Part shown: positions 11,190 to 21,284 of the stretch, one piece after another
Position numbering within the stretch: the stretch's first letter is position 1
Layout: each line of letters begins with the position of its first letter
Assembly: GCF_910592395.1 (NCBI RefSeq)
Contig: NC_088317.1
Location: 15,626,001 to 15,690,000, forward strand
Length of the DNA stretch: 64,000 nucleotides
Origin: Lineus longissimus
Taxonomy: Eukaryota; Nemertea; Pilidiophora; Heteronemertea; Lineidae
Reading direction: 5' to 3'
The notes under the pieces: model-generated
Databases searched by the model: none
Seen by the model: the letters and a program-made list of their open reading frames with translations, nothing else
What the model was told of the DNA's origin: nothing
Made by a program: the position numbers and the translations under genes

Positions 11190-12400
11190 GATCCACTCCC
11201 TTATGAAGGACAGAGAGGAATACTGTCCACAGGATCCATCCTGACCACAAAGCTCTGGGGCTCTGTACCTGCTTCCTAATGAAGGATAGAGAGGAATACT
11301 GGCCACAGGACACATCCTGACCACAAAGTTCTGGGGCCCTGTATCTGCTCCCTAATGAAGGATAGAGAGGAATACTGGCCACAGGACACATCCTGACCAC
11401 AAAGTTCTGGGGCCCTGTATCTGCTCCCTGATGAAGAATAGAGAAGAATATCAGCCACTGGACCCATCCTGACCACAAAGCTCTGGGGCCCTGTACCTGC
11501 TCCCTGATGAAGAAAAGAGAAGAAGACTGGCCACAGGACCCACGCTGACCCCAAAGCTCTGGGGGTCTGTACCTGCTCCCTAATGAAGAATAGAGAGGAA
11601 GACTGGCCACAGGACCCACACTGACCACAAAGCTCTGGGGCTCTGTACCTGCTCCCTGATGAAGAATAGAGAGGAAGACTGGCCACAGGACACCAACCCG
11701 GCCACAAAGCTCTGGGGGTCTGTACCTGCTCCCTAATGAAGAATAGAGAGGAAGACTGGCCACAGGACCCACACTGACCACAAAGCTCTGGGGCTCTGTA
11801 CCTGCTCCCTGATGAAGAATAGAGAGGAAGACTGGCCACAGGACCCACGCTGACCGCAAAGCTCTGGGGGTCTGTACCTGCTACCTAATGAAAAATAGAG
11901 AGGAAGACTGGCCACAGGACCCACACTGACCACAGAGCTCTGGGGCTCTGTACCTGCTCCCTAATGAAGAATAGAGAGGAAGACTGGCCACAGGACCCAC
12001 ACTGACCACAAAGCTCTGGGGCTCTGTACCTGCTCCCTAATGAAGAATAGAGAGGAATACTGGCCACAGGACCCACACTGACCACAAAGCTATGGGGCTC
12101 TGTGGTAGAAATCTCTGGGACAGCTGACTTTGTGACTAAAAACGGGCTGACTGTCTAGCACTGACCACAGAGCTCTGGGGCTCTGTACCTGCTCCCTAAT
12201 GAAGAATAGAGAGGAAGACTGGCCACAGGACCCACCCTGACCACAAAGCTCTGGGGGTCTGTACCTGCTTCCTAATGAAGAATAGAGAGGAAGACTGGCC
12301 ACAGAACCCACACTGACCACAAAGCTCTGGGGCTCTGTGGCAGAACTCTCTAGGACAACTGACTTTGTGACAAAAAAGGGGTGACTGTCTAGCATGCATC
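11190..12400. repeat. 76-bp minisatellite, ~15 copies
   Basis: The unit is gaagaatagagaggaagact + ggccacaggacccacactga + ccacaaagctctggggctct + gtacctgctccctaat. Because 76 is not a multiple of 3 and the unit lacks stops in three minus-strand frames, long overlapping minus-strand frames appear (11143-11859, 11276-11848 and others). They are not genes. A 57-bp non-repeat block follows units at 12102-12160 and again at 12337-12394, so the array end itself was duplicated. Confidence 0.92.
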
Positions 12401-12410
12401 TCTAAATCCT

Positions 12411-12459
12411 GATGCAGAAGAAGAAGAACAAGTACAAGAACAAGAACAAGAAGAACTGG
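12411..12459. repeat. AAG/AAC-rich microsatellite
   Basis: An imperfect purine-rich run of aag and aac triplets directly after the 76-bp array. Confidence 0.8.
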
Positions 12460-12810
12460 TAATTTGCTATCATTTCATTAAGGGTCGCTTTGAAATCGAC
12501 TGAGGCACAGGAAACATAGGGGCATTGTATTAAGCATGCAGGCAACATTCCCTTAAGCGAGGGTACTCTCAATTTTTTACGGGATGATTTCCTGTACAAG
12601 ATTATCTGGACCATTTCTCTTTTATGTCATTACAATATGTATTGTGGGTCCCATGGTATCCAGTAGCCTGCAGTACAAAAGAAAACACAATAGGAACATA
12701 ATTCTGGCAATACCGCTCTCAGATGGGCTACTTGAATACAAATGGTGTTGCTTACATAGTTTATGACCTTCTGGTGGGCTAGCTGGTAGGGTATGTTAAT
12801 TCGAATTAAT

Positions 12811-12996
12811 ATAAAGTAGAACCTCTCTCTCACGGACACCCTTGGGACTAAAAGGTGCTGTCTTTAATAGAGAGGTGTCCTCATTAGAGAGGTCAAATTG
12901 AAGGGAAACAACCAATTTGGGACCAGAACTAGTGTCTTTAATAATAGAGAGGTTGTCCTTAATAGCGAGGTGTTTGCGAAGGGAGGTTCCTCGGTA
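12811..12996. mobile_element. pogo/Tigger-like palindromic MITE
   Basis: The left end reads AAGTAGAACCTCTCTCTCAC then GGACACC. The interior has TTTAATAGAGAGGTGTCC and TAGAGAGGTTGTCCTTAATA. The right end, reverse-complemented, reads GAGGAACCTCCC. The repeated rule AACCTCTCTATTAAGGACACC is characteristic of pogo/Tigger-type inverted repeats, which use TA targets. It is non-coding. Confidence 0.65.
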
Positions 12997-13141
12997 ACAT
13001 GTATAATGGCTTGTCGAGAACAACATACACTTTGAGGAAGATAATACTTTCTTCGCCTCGAATTCAATTAAGATACAATTAAAGATGTAATTAAAAACTC
13101 AAAAATATTGATCATCCGTCTGCCTTGTCTGTGGACATCAG

Positions 13142-13230
13142 ACGTTCTATATTGGGAGAAAGATGCATTCAACGTCGAGAAGATGGATGTCCTTGCCGGT
13201 CCTGATGGAAAGCTCCCAAAATGGCTGAAG
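13142..13230 (+). CDS. Exon-like segment, product unknown
   Basis: A pyrimidine-rich acceptor (tctgccttgtctgtggacatcag) and a consensus donor (gtgagtgagg) bound 89 nt with an open frame containing VLYWEKDAFNVEKMDVLAG and ending KLPKWLK in phase 0. Composition is protein-like and GC is higher than the surroundings. I do not recognise a family, and it does not match CASK. It may be an exon of a different gene or a chance frame. Confidence 0.25.
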
Positions 13231-13426
13231 GTGAGTGAGGATGTCGTATTTCTGGGACTAAATCTGGTGCATTCTCGTCTTGCGAGCACAAATACAACCT
13301 CTCAGTGGTACTTCCGGAGTTGACCTACATTATATTTGTTTGCTGAGTTTTGGGATATCACGCCATAGACCTGGGGAGGAGTGGAACTGACAGAATGACA
13401 AACGGTCCTCAAATTAAGTAGACATT

Positions 13427-13690
13427 TTGGATCTGTCAAGAGGTCCCGGGTTCGATCCCCACTGTCGGCGTGAGACTGTAGGCTGGTCTCTCTTGTCTTA
13501 CTTGCCTCTCTGCACCCAGGTGTATAAATGGGTACCGGTCAGAAATGCTCAGATTGTAGCGCTGGTTGAGCAGCTCATCTGAGGTCTACTGAAAGGTTTC
13601 AGGACAGACCGGGGTTAAAGTGTAAAGTCGGATGATAACCTATATCGTAGTTGATATCAGACTATAAACCCTAAACTTTAACTTTAAACT
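13427..13690 (+). mobile_element. SINE-like element (family 2) with tRNA T-arm
   Basis: Starts with a T-arm-like GGTCCCGGGTTCGATCCCC containing a consensus B box (GGTTCGATCCC). The body is shared with 10375-10552 (GGTACCGGTCAGAAATGCTC and later blocks). The tail is a simple (ACTTTAA)-like run near 13670-13690. The A-box half is not clear. Confidence 0.65.
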
Positions 13691-15083
13691 TTTGTTTCCT
13701 GATGATGAATGAGAGTGGGTTGGCGGTACAACTTCTAGACTCTCTCGGACTCTCCACTTATCCTTTTTGCTGCCAACTTTAGCCAAGATGGCTTTGACAA
13801 TTACCAAAGTTTGAGAAAGAATACAGGACCTGCCTCATTTGTTCTCGGTTCAATGACAGGAAAAAAATCACGTATCCTAGACCAATAAACTTCTGACCTA
13901 GTGACAAATGATGTCGAGCGTGACATCACTGAGGCACTCGTATCATTAATCAGATACGCCACGATCATGGAACAATCTATCTTACGTCACGCAGCACTCA
14001 ATTTATCACAGGATGAGAAATTTATTGATAAAAAAACGTATTTCATGGCACTCCCAACACTGTTGGCTTGCCTTTTTACGAAAACGGCAAGTCCATGTAT
14101 AGTCTACATACTACAACACAGATGGTAAGATTACTATTGGTTGTGAGCAAACTCATCACAGAACTTCTCAGCCTCAAGCTGTATGCAGAACTCAAGCTCG
14201 CCACAAATTCTGATCTACAAATGGAAATGACAGGAATATTTGTACGCTGCGGAGAAACCGATGGATAGGGTGACAAAATGTCCCAGCCAGTCAGTAACAA
14301 ATAAGGATGTTGATGGGTGACTCAGTAAATAAGGCTGGAATGTGATGATGTCTCCCTTTCCCTTATAACATGTCATTATGAGGTGACCGTCTTGCCAACT
14401 GTCTGATGGTCAATTGTCCCAGATATTGATAGGCATCTACGAGAGGCTTGGAAACGTGTGAGTTTGAGGAGTCTCCAGGAGTCTGAGAAAGATGGTGTGC
14501 CTTCGGGGATGTCCATCATTTTCAACATCTTGACAAGTATACGAATGGTACACTTTGTTGAAATGAAAAATGTTTTGATGGACCATTGTTTCACGAATCA
14601 GATGCTGTTCAAAATGTACATGTGTGGCGAGCTCTGCTCACAGTCGTAAGGCTTCTAATGATTTCGATGCCCTTATCAAGCATACATCACAAAGACGTAA
14701 GACCCATTGATCTGTACTGCCTAAAGCATTAAAATCCCCACTTCAGGCCAATGTAAACCTTTCACAATCAGAAACACGATCAGCGGCCGAAGTCTAATAC
14801 CCATCAAAGTGTCGTTCCCTACCCAAGAACACGGGCCATATTGATCCTACCAAATATATTGAAATGACAGAGTCAAGCTAACATAACCCTCTCATATTCA
14901 GAAACCTCATCCATAGCCCAATCTCGTGACCTGTCAGTGGTTGTCTGTGATCAGAACAGGCCAATAAGACGTCCGATCAATATATTGAACGTGGAAGGAG
15001 ATTGATCACTTTGTCAACAGGCGGTCTACTGGTTGGGACAAGTAAATCAGATTAGATGACAAGTCCTAAAAATGAACAGAAGA
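13691..15083. other. No gene recognised
   Basis: Short open frames at 13901-14268 and 14458-14649 have protein-like composition (for example a stretch starting DVERDITEALVSLIRYATI from a GTG) but no splice sites, starts or family signatures that agree. I treat them as unsupported. Confidence 0.4.
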
Positions 15084-15249
15084 ACTTGAGAACCTCTTTA
15101 TTAAGGACAGGACTGAAAAATGCTATCCTTGATTGAGAGGTGTCCTGATTCGAGTGGTCAATTTCAATGCAAATGACCAATTTTGATTGTCCATAATAGA
15201 GAGGGTGTCCTTAATGGAGAGGCATCTGCTTAGGGAGGTTCCACTGTAT
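15084..15249. mobile_element. pogo/Tigger-like palindromic MITE
   Basis: The left arm has GAACCTCTTTATTAAGGACAG. The right arm, reverse-complemented, is TACAGTGGAACCTCCCTAAG then GCCTCTCCATTAAGGACACC, followed by TA at the junction. It shares internal AGAGAGGGTGTCCTTAATGG with 12811-12996. Confidence 0.72.
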
Positions 15250-17292
15250 AAGTCGCCAGAGTGGGAATATGGTAATACTGAGCCAACTGCAACACTCTTA
15301 ATTGAGAATAATACAAGGGAATAAAAGATGTGGAAGTACATTTTATTGGGTCGATGTCGTCGCCCCGATCCTTGCGGAAAATATGCATTCTGCTGTTGTC
15401 AATATGTAGATGGCAGCAACAGTGCTCTCCGTTCGGTCCCTTCAGGGAAAGTCAGTTTTCTCTCAACCTGACAGATGGAGTTGCTGTTGCTATTGATTGC
15501 AAGTGACTGTTTCGTAGTTCGTAATCCGTGTGATGTGGATGAAGGATAGTGAGAGGTCTTCCTCATAGAGGCACTCCCCTTGACCTCACCCTACCAGGAA
15601 ATGGTAGCCGCACACTCACTCGCCCAGGAGCAGAGGTCTGTTCGACTGACAGGCTTTCTATGATGTTTATGGGAGAGCGGCTGTACCAGGGTTAGAAACT
15701 GGTGCTGCCTTGACTGTCGATGAAATTTCTTTTGATAGGGGTGGAATGACATAATTTGGGTATCGTTGCGGCTATGGTTCTAAAAAATCAACAGCACTCA
15801 CAGTATCTTTACCTGACTTGTCATGTTCCTCAAAAGGTCATGAGGCCTAAAACTGCTTTGAGGCGCACCATGGCCTTTTTGGGAGGTGGAACTTTCCAAG
15901 TTATCTTACGGGTAATTTTAACATATACAGCAAATAGGCCTAGTCAAGAGTGGGAGAAACAACCCCTCTTAGTCCATAAAAATCCCCAGTTATTTGAAAG
16001 ATGTCTTCAAAATAGACTCTGAACATCTGTTTATTTTTTTGGAAAACGCCCCTCCCTTGAAATCCCCCAACCCTCTAGATATCCTTGCTACATGCCAGTG
16101 CTCAGGTACAAGGTGATGAATGAGTTCGAATCCTCACAACCACTTTACTCTGATAGCACACGTCAATATGATAGAATGCTAAAGAATGTCATTGCGTCTC
16201 GATCTTGCTATCGAAATTCGTTGTAGAATTGAAATATCTAAATCTGAGAAAACAAAATCTAAAATGGTGATTGTCCTGTCTTGTCAATACCGACAGATCA
16301 AATCCGCCAACATAGGTTTGAGCAATCCAACATTTCGCCTCAACTTGAGCGGAATCAGCTACACACTTACATAGGCAATTCTATGTACTGATGTGGCAAA
16401 GTGTGATTCGAATCGGATGAAGGGTATTTGAATGCAGTGCCACTTCTTTCAGTAACAGAATCAATGTTGCTGATCAAAGATCAATAGCTTTTTGGCGGCC
16501 TGATGAAAAACATGGTATCGTAGGCTGTTCTGGGAATCTGGTTTTCTCCCGCTGTCTCCAGTGGGGGGAAACTGATGTCTTGGAAGATATTAGAGATGGG
16601 ATGCATGGACAGTGGAGGGTTACTTTAGGGGCCCCTGTTTCCTGTGGTAATACAGTAGTGTTACATTAGACTCTTAGACATGTTCACTGATAGAAAAAAG
16701 GGTTCTGAGCTGTTCAAAAACCTTAGCCAATATCACTACAGACCTAGGTAGACTTAGATCAGTGTGACCTACTTTTCAGGTGTAAGTAGATCAAGGTCAT
16801 AAAACCCAATGTGGGTCAAATACTTAAAAAAACATTCAATGTGTGATCTTCGTATGTATGTCATTGATTAGTCTGAACAAGCCTAGCATCATGCTCGAAG
16901 TATCTTGACCTTGACCTAATTTCCGAGGTCACTGATGTCAAACCATAATGGTAACCATCCTTTCATTGACAACAGGTGAACACATGGCCTAGGGCAATTT
17001 CATCATTGGAAAATACACCCATAGACAGAAATATATCGAAGCAAATGGGTGTTTTTACAAAGTTACAGGGCCACGGAATTAATGGGGTTCACAATATCAT
17101 CACGACCTGTCGACCTGTCAATGTGAAATGGAATCTGAAATATACAAATATTATTGTTGGGAGTAAGATAATTGGCTTCATCAGTTGTATAAACACAAAA
17201 ACTCACAATCAATCATTCCAATCAATTTATCTGACATATATAATTTTATTGGGTAAGATGAGAAAATATCAGGTTATGATTATTAAGACGGG
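15250..17292. other. No gene seen
   Basis: AT-rich and mostly unique. Around 16760-16930 are several AGGTCA/TGACCT half-sites (gtgacctacttttcaggtg, atcaaggtcataaa, ttgaccttgacct). They resemble the repeat body at 41.4-42.1 kb and may be a decayed copy. Confidence 0.4.
16100..16142 (+). mobile_element. Possible tRNA-like fragment
   Basis: GAGTTCGAATCCTC is a good B-box match, preceded by a CCAGTGCTCAGG stretch. It could be a relic of a SINE head, but there is too little to be certain. Confidence 0.25.
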
Positions 17293-17470
17293 CATGGGGC
17301 AATTGGTTCATCAGTTGCGAATGTTGGCCTTGTGATCAAGAGGTTGTGGATTCAACTCATAGCTGAGTCATTATTTGGTTCCCATTCTGAGCACTTTGAA
17401 GCTGTGCTTCTAAAGCCCAGCATGTTTTCTGTGGAGACTGGGATAATAATAATCTCAAAGCGCTTTTAGT
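17293..17470 (+). mobile_element. tRNA-derived SINE fragment
   Basis: A tRNA-like head runs from about 17298: a GGCAATTGGTTCATCAGTTG D-arm-like region, GCCTTGTGATCAAGAGG anticodon-like region, and a GGATTCAACTC B box. It is followed by unrelated body sequence with a hairpin-poor, AT-rich end. The body does not match families 1 or 2. Confidence 0.5.
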
Positions 17471-18159
17471 GAGGTAATTCGCCATAAAAAGGTGATATGA
17501 AAATGCTAAACATGTTGTTATGATAATTTTGATAGATATTTGTCAATAATAACAATATGCCCTTTTACCTCTTAAAAAAGATGGTGAACATGCATATTGA
17601 CATGTTATGCAGATTGATATATTATGCATTATGATATGTTGAGAGGAATGGAGTTTTCAAATTTGCCTAGAAATTTACCATGAAATCATATGTCTAGTTG
17701 TTGAGCTATGCATAATATTAGCAGCTGCAGGAGCAACTTGCCAGCTAATTAACCTCATCAAGGTAGGAATTGTTTACTCTAATTAGCAGTGGAGGCAGGT
17801 GGAAATGGAAGCTATGATGTATCTTCTGCAAACAACGTGATGAAGGCAGTGTGGAATATCTTTTTGTTTTTCGTCCAAGAATTTTGTAAAGCCCTTTCAT
17901 TTTCCTAAATTGGGACTTTTGGCAGGACGTAGGGGTCCAATTAGTGGTCTCCAGGAGGGAATCTGGCCCTAGTTTGACTTGTGATGAAAAATTCTCCCAG
18001 CGACAGAAGTACTGTCAAAAGTAGAGACACTGTTGAGAAATTTATTGTGACTGGGCCAGAAAATTCAGTTGGGATATCTGGGGTTAAAGAGTTAATTAAG
18101 CTATGTCCAGTGTTTCTGTTTTGAGAAATGGGCTTTCTTTATGTATATTTTCTATTGAT

Positions 18160-18193
18160 TAGACCATATCCACAACTCCGTGGATATGGTCTA
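18160..18193. repeat. Perfect 14-bp hairpin heading unit A
   Basis: TAGACCATATCCAC (18160-18173) and GTGGATATGGTCTA (18180-18193) form a perfect stem around a 6-nt loop, AACTCC. The body that follows (gtatctccgaaactgccgca, gacctgaaatttggttaggt) resembles the body downstream of the hairpin at 41089. Confidence 0.88.
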
Positions 18194-18479
18194 TTGTTTT
18201 TACTGAGCCGATCGCCAGGACCCGAGGAATGTGGTTTTCGACACGTATCTCCGAAACTGCCGCACGGAACGACCTGAAATTTGGTTAGGTTACGTTTCAT
18301 AACCTGCTAACGAACAACGTGTACTTTATTTTTGCAGCCGTTGCTTACTTTTTTAGTTTTCGGGTGATTTTTGATGAAAATCGCCGGTTCTGAACCGTTC
18401 CGGTAATAGCACTGCCTCCCGCGTTTTTACCGATTAGGCAAGTTGCTCAACGTTGATCTGTCCCGACCTGAACAGGTGG

Positions 18480-19415
18480 GAGGATACCCGCTACATTGAA
18501 GAGCCAACAGACATTTCGTCTACGCATTCTGGACTGGGTGAGTGTGAATTTTTCGTGATTGTAATCGCCCTCAAATTTGTGTTGAAACACTGCATCAGAC
18601 AAAATTAACTCATCAGAGGTCAAGAAAAGGATCTTAAGAATATATATTCGCTGTTAGTTTGGGTGATTATAGGGAGAACGTCCATCTTTTGAGGCAAACT
18701 TGTCATCCGAAAGTTTCCAGATCCCCGCAATGGCGGCTATACATTCATCAAAAAAATTACGAATTCGGGCAAGTTTCATCAAACTGTGCGCCTTAAACAC
18801 CTAAGAATGTCTCAAAATCACCCAGACTCTACACATGAGATATACCTTCACTGAAAATAATTGCTAAAACCTCGCTTAACGTGTCGCGAGTGCTGAAAGC
18901 AACAGTTTTGGAGATCGTTTTTCTGTACATCCTGCTCACTCCTGTAGAAATGTACAGTAAAGCACGTATACACGTGCAGTGTAAATGGACACACGAATGT
19001 ACACACCTTCTGAAAATATTGTCAGCAAAGGTGATAAGTGTTTGTTCTGAATTATGACAATGAAATTCATAGACTATTAGCAGGTAGTCAGTGTCTGTTG
19101 GTCTGAATAATGAATGATAAAACTTCTGGTGAAGTTAAAATATTTCCTCGCTCTGTTTTACAGCCTGACGCAGTGACGGGGATGATCAGCATCTGTTCTG
19201 TTCTGCGACCGCATCAGTCACGGATATAGGAGCCTTGATCACGAGGAGCTGATGAGGCAAAGTCGTATAACCGTCTTAACCTTGACATCGGTGCAGTGCT
19301 GAATTTGCCGTCCGAAGACAAACCAGTATAATATTCCAGCCGTATTTCGTTCTTTTCACTGTAATACTTTTACTTCAAAAAGACTGAATAAATAAACCTA
19401 CTGTGGCAGTTAGTT
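18480..19415 (+). ncRNA. Unit A: predicted two-exon poly(A) transcript
   Basis: A donor (ctgg|gtgagtg) at 18538 and an acceptor (gctctgttttacag) ending at 19163 define a 626-nt intron. The 3' exon ends with overlapping AATAAA signals at 19387-19396 and a CTGTGGCAGTTAGTTTAAAAA end. Acceptor region, exon start (GACGGGGATGATCAGCATCTG) and end align with unit B downstream. Exon 1 has no ATG and the longest frame in exon 2 is about 15 codons, so it is probably non-coding. The 5' end is not determined. Expression is unproven. Confidence 0.4.
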
Positions 19416-19444
19416 TAAAAAGATATTATTGCATTTTACGTTTT

Positions 19445-19468
19445 TAGCTCAGCTGAAAAGCTGAGCTA
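19445..19468. repeat. Perfect 10-bp hairpin with GAAA loop, 5' head of repeat
   Basis: TAGCTCAGCT, loop GAAA, AGCTGAGCTA. It is followed by a (GTCT)n microsatellite at 19498-19540 and a body with CAGGCACGTTTCAAAACTAT. A matching 3' end with the same arm lies at 22805-22840. Confidence 0.9.
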
Positions 19469-19497
19469 TTCATATGAGTAAATGGTAGAATGAGTGT

Positions 19498-19499
19498 CC

Positions 19500-19538
<39 letters not shown>

Positions 19539-19540
19539 CG
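19498..19540. repeat. GTCT microsatellite
   Basis: About ten tandem GTCT units ending in gtccgtt. It occupies the place taken by CGT units in the hairpin-headed repeats at 41127 and 56040. Confidence 0.95.
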
Positions 19541-19938
19541 TTAAACAGGCACGTTTCAAAACTATGGCGGATAGGCGATAGATTTTCCCTCTGAGGCGTT
19601 GAGACCCTTCAGGACTCCTGAATAGACCAAATGTGGGTCCGGCAGGATGAGCGGTTTGGCCACTAGGTGGCACCGAGCGAAATTTTCCAAAAACTTTTCC
19701 AGCAGCTGATTTCTCAGTTGGGGATCATGAATCAAATCTAATTTTATAGAGCAAAGCTTTCTCTTTCATTATCAATAGGCGTAGTTCATGAATTTCTCAC
19801 CAGGTGGTGTTACTGGCGCAATTTAGTGAGCACCCCCCAAGAAGAGCATTTTAAATTTCGCGCGAGTTATCCCACGTCCAATCACACATGCAGCGAACGT
19901 CACGTCTCGAGTCTGCGCAGTTCAGACGTAAGGAGACC

Positions 19939-20716
19939 ATGCTATGGAATAGATCGCGTTCTGTCAATTCAGAGGTAAGTTCTCATTAAATTCACAATTT
20001 CATAGGCGATAATATTTGGCTGCTTGTGTTATTGCATGTTGATGATATTAGGGAAGGCTTGGATTGTTTAATTGGATGTGATTAATTTGAAATAGTTCGT
20101 CGACGATCGTTGAAAAACGATCTGCGAAATGCAGCTTGGTTGGTCTGAGAAACGATGTCAAAGTCCTTCTTTAAATCATGGATTTCTCAACAAATAACTC
20201 TTGTCACATAGCAGAACTAATGTGAATAAACAAGACAATAATAAACATCGTTCTGATATCATCGGGTAAGGTTGCCAATGTACATAAACAGTGTAATTGA
20301 GGATCGACGCCAGCGATTTGAAATGTCAACAAACAATAAATGCGATATGATACACACTGACACTTGCACACTGTACATAGCACAATGCTTCAAACGGGGC
20401 CGATTCATCACTCTTATCACAATGTATTCCCAATCATATTAATGAACTTCCTTGATCATTCGGCCCTAGCGCCTTATCAGTTGTTGTTGGCCTTGTATTT
20501 GATATAAAACTTGGCTAGCTTACCTATTCTATCAAAATTAAAATGTTATCTCCTCATCATGTTTTGCAGGACAGGAATGATCTGCAGCTGCATTTGAACA
20601 TATTTGGTGACCACATCTCAAAGATGACCAAGAGAGAGGATCGAGCTATGACTTTGCACATCCCATCGACTTCGGTGTTCACCAGTGCAATCATCAGAAG
20701 AGCCAGGCAATTCTAG
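19939..20716 (+). CDS. Unit B: predicted two-exon gene for a 60-residue protein, unknown
   Basis: The ATG at 19939 (context gagaccATGc) opens 12 codons to a consensus donor at 19975 (cagag|gtaagt). The acceptor (catgttttgcag) ends at 20569, and exon 2 stays in frame for 48 codons to TAG at 20714. AATAAA follows at 20761 and a CATGTGGCAGTTGGTTAAAAAA end near 20775-20797. The joined product is about 60 residues, basic, with a TKRED run and an IIRRARQF C-terminus. It has no signal peptide, membrane segment or recognisable domain. Upstream (19840-19930) is CpG-rich with CCAAT and a TTTTAAATTT stretch. The frame, splice and poly(A) signal agree, but the related unit A has lost this frame, so the RNA may instead be non-coding. 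Confidence 0.35.
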
Positions 20717-21122
20717 TATTCAAGTATTTCATTCTGTAATACTTACCTCAAAATTTACTAAATAAAGAAAACCGCATGTGGCAGTTGGTTAAAAAAATCA
20801 AGTCTATCTGTTTAAAGTTTTTACTTGCTATCATTATTATCAACATTTCAATGGTGGCATTCTGCTAAGGTTTGTCAAGAGTTTCACTTGACTTAAGCAG
20901 GGTGTACACTAGTAAAATATTAGCAACATTTTACCAACATTTCACCAACATTTTACCAACATTTTACCAACATTTTTACAACAATTTTGCAACAAGCCCT
21001 TCAAGGCCCTGTGTTCACTAGCAACAAAATTGCAACAAATTAGCAACATTTTTACAACATGTTGGTAAATTGTTGCAAACTTTTTAGTGGGAACAAAGGG
21101 AAATAGGTATTTTGGAGGGAAA

Positions 21123-21251
21123 ATGGATGATTCCAAGGAGAGAAGATGTGTTTTGAGTGCTTCTGCAGCAATTTTAGCTGTCATTGTTAAGAGACGGAAG
21201 AGGCGGCGAAATAACCAAAGAGAATATGGACCAGGCCCTGGATCAAAATGA
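21123..21251 (+). pseudogene. Remnant of Harbinger-type transposase N-terminus (tentative)
   Basis: ATG to TGA, 42 codons, containing SASAAILAVIVKRRKRRR. Animal Harbinger nucleases usually begin with a hydrophobic stretch followed by an Arg/Lys-rich run. The DDE catalytic region is absent. Assignment rests on position inside an element with TTA duplications. Confidence 0.4.
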
Positions 21252-21284
21252 GGGTGGATGATGGGGCATACCACTGCCTGTTAA

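Noticed and set aside
11143-11859. 238-codon minus-strand frame and overlapping 190-codon frame
   Set aside because: Both are read through a 76-bp minisatellite in different frames. The repeating peptide reflects the DNA unit.
19240-19275. Hammerhead-like CTGATGA in unit A exon 2
   Set aside because: The required GAAA and flanking stems are absent.
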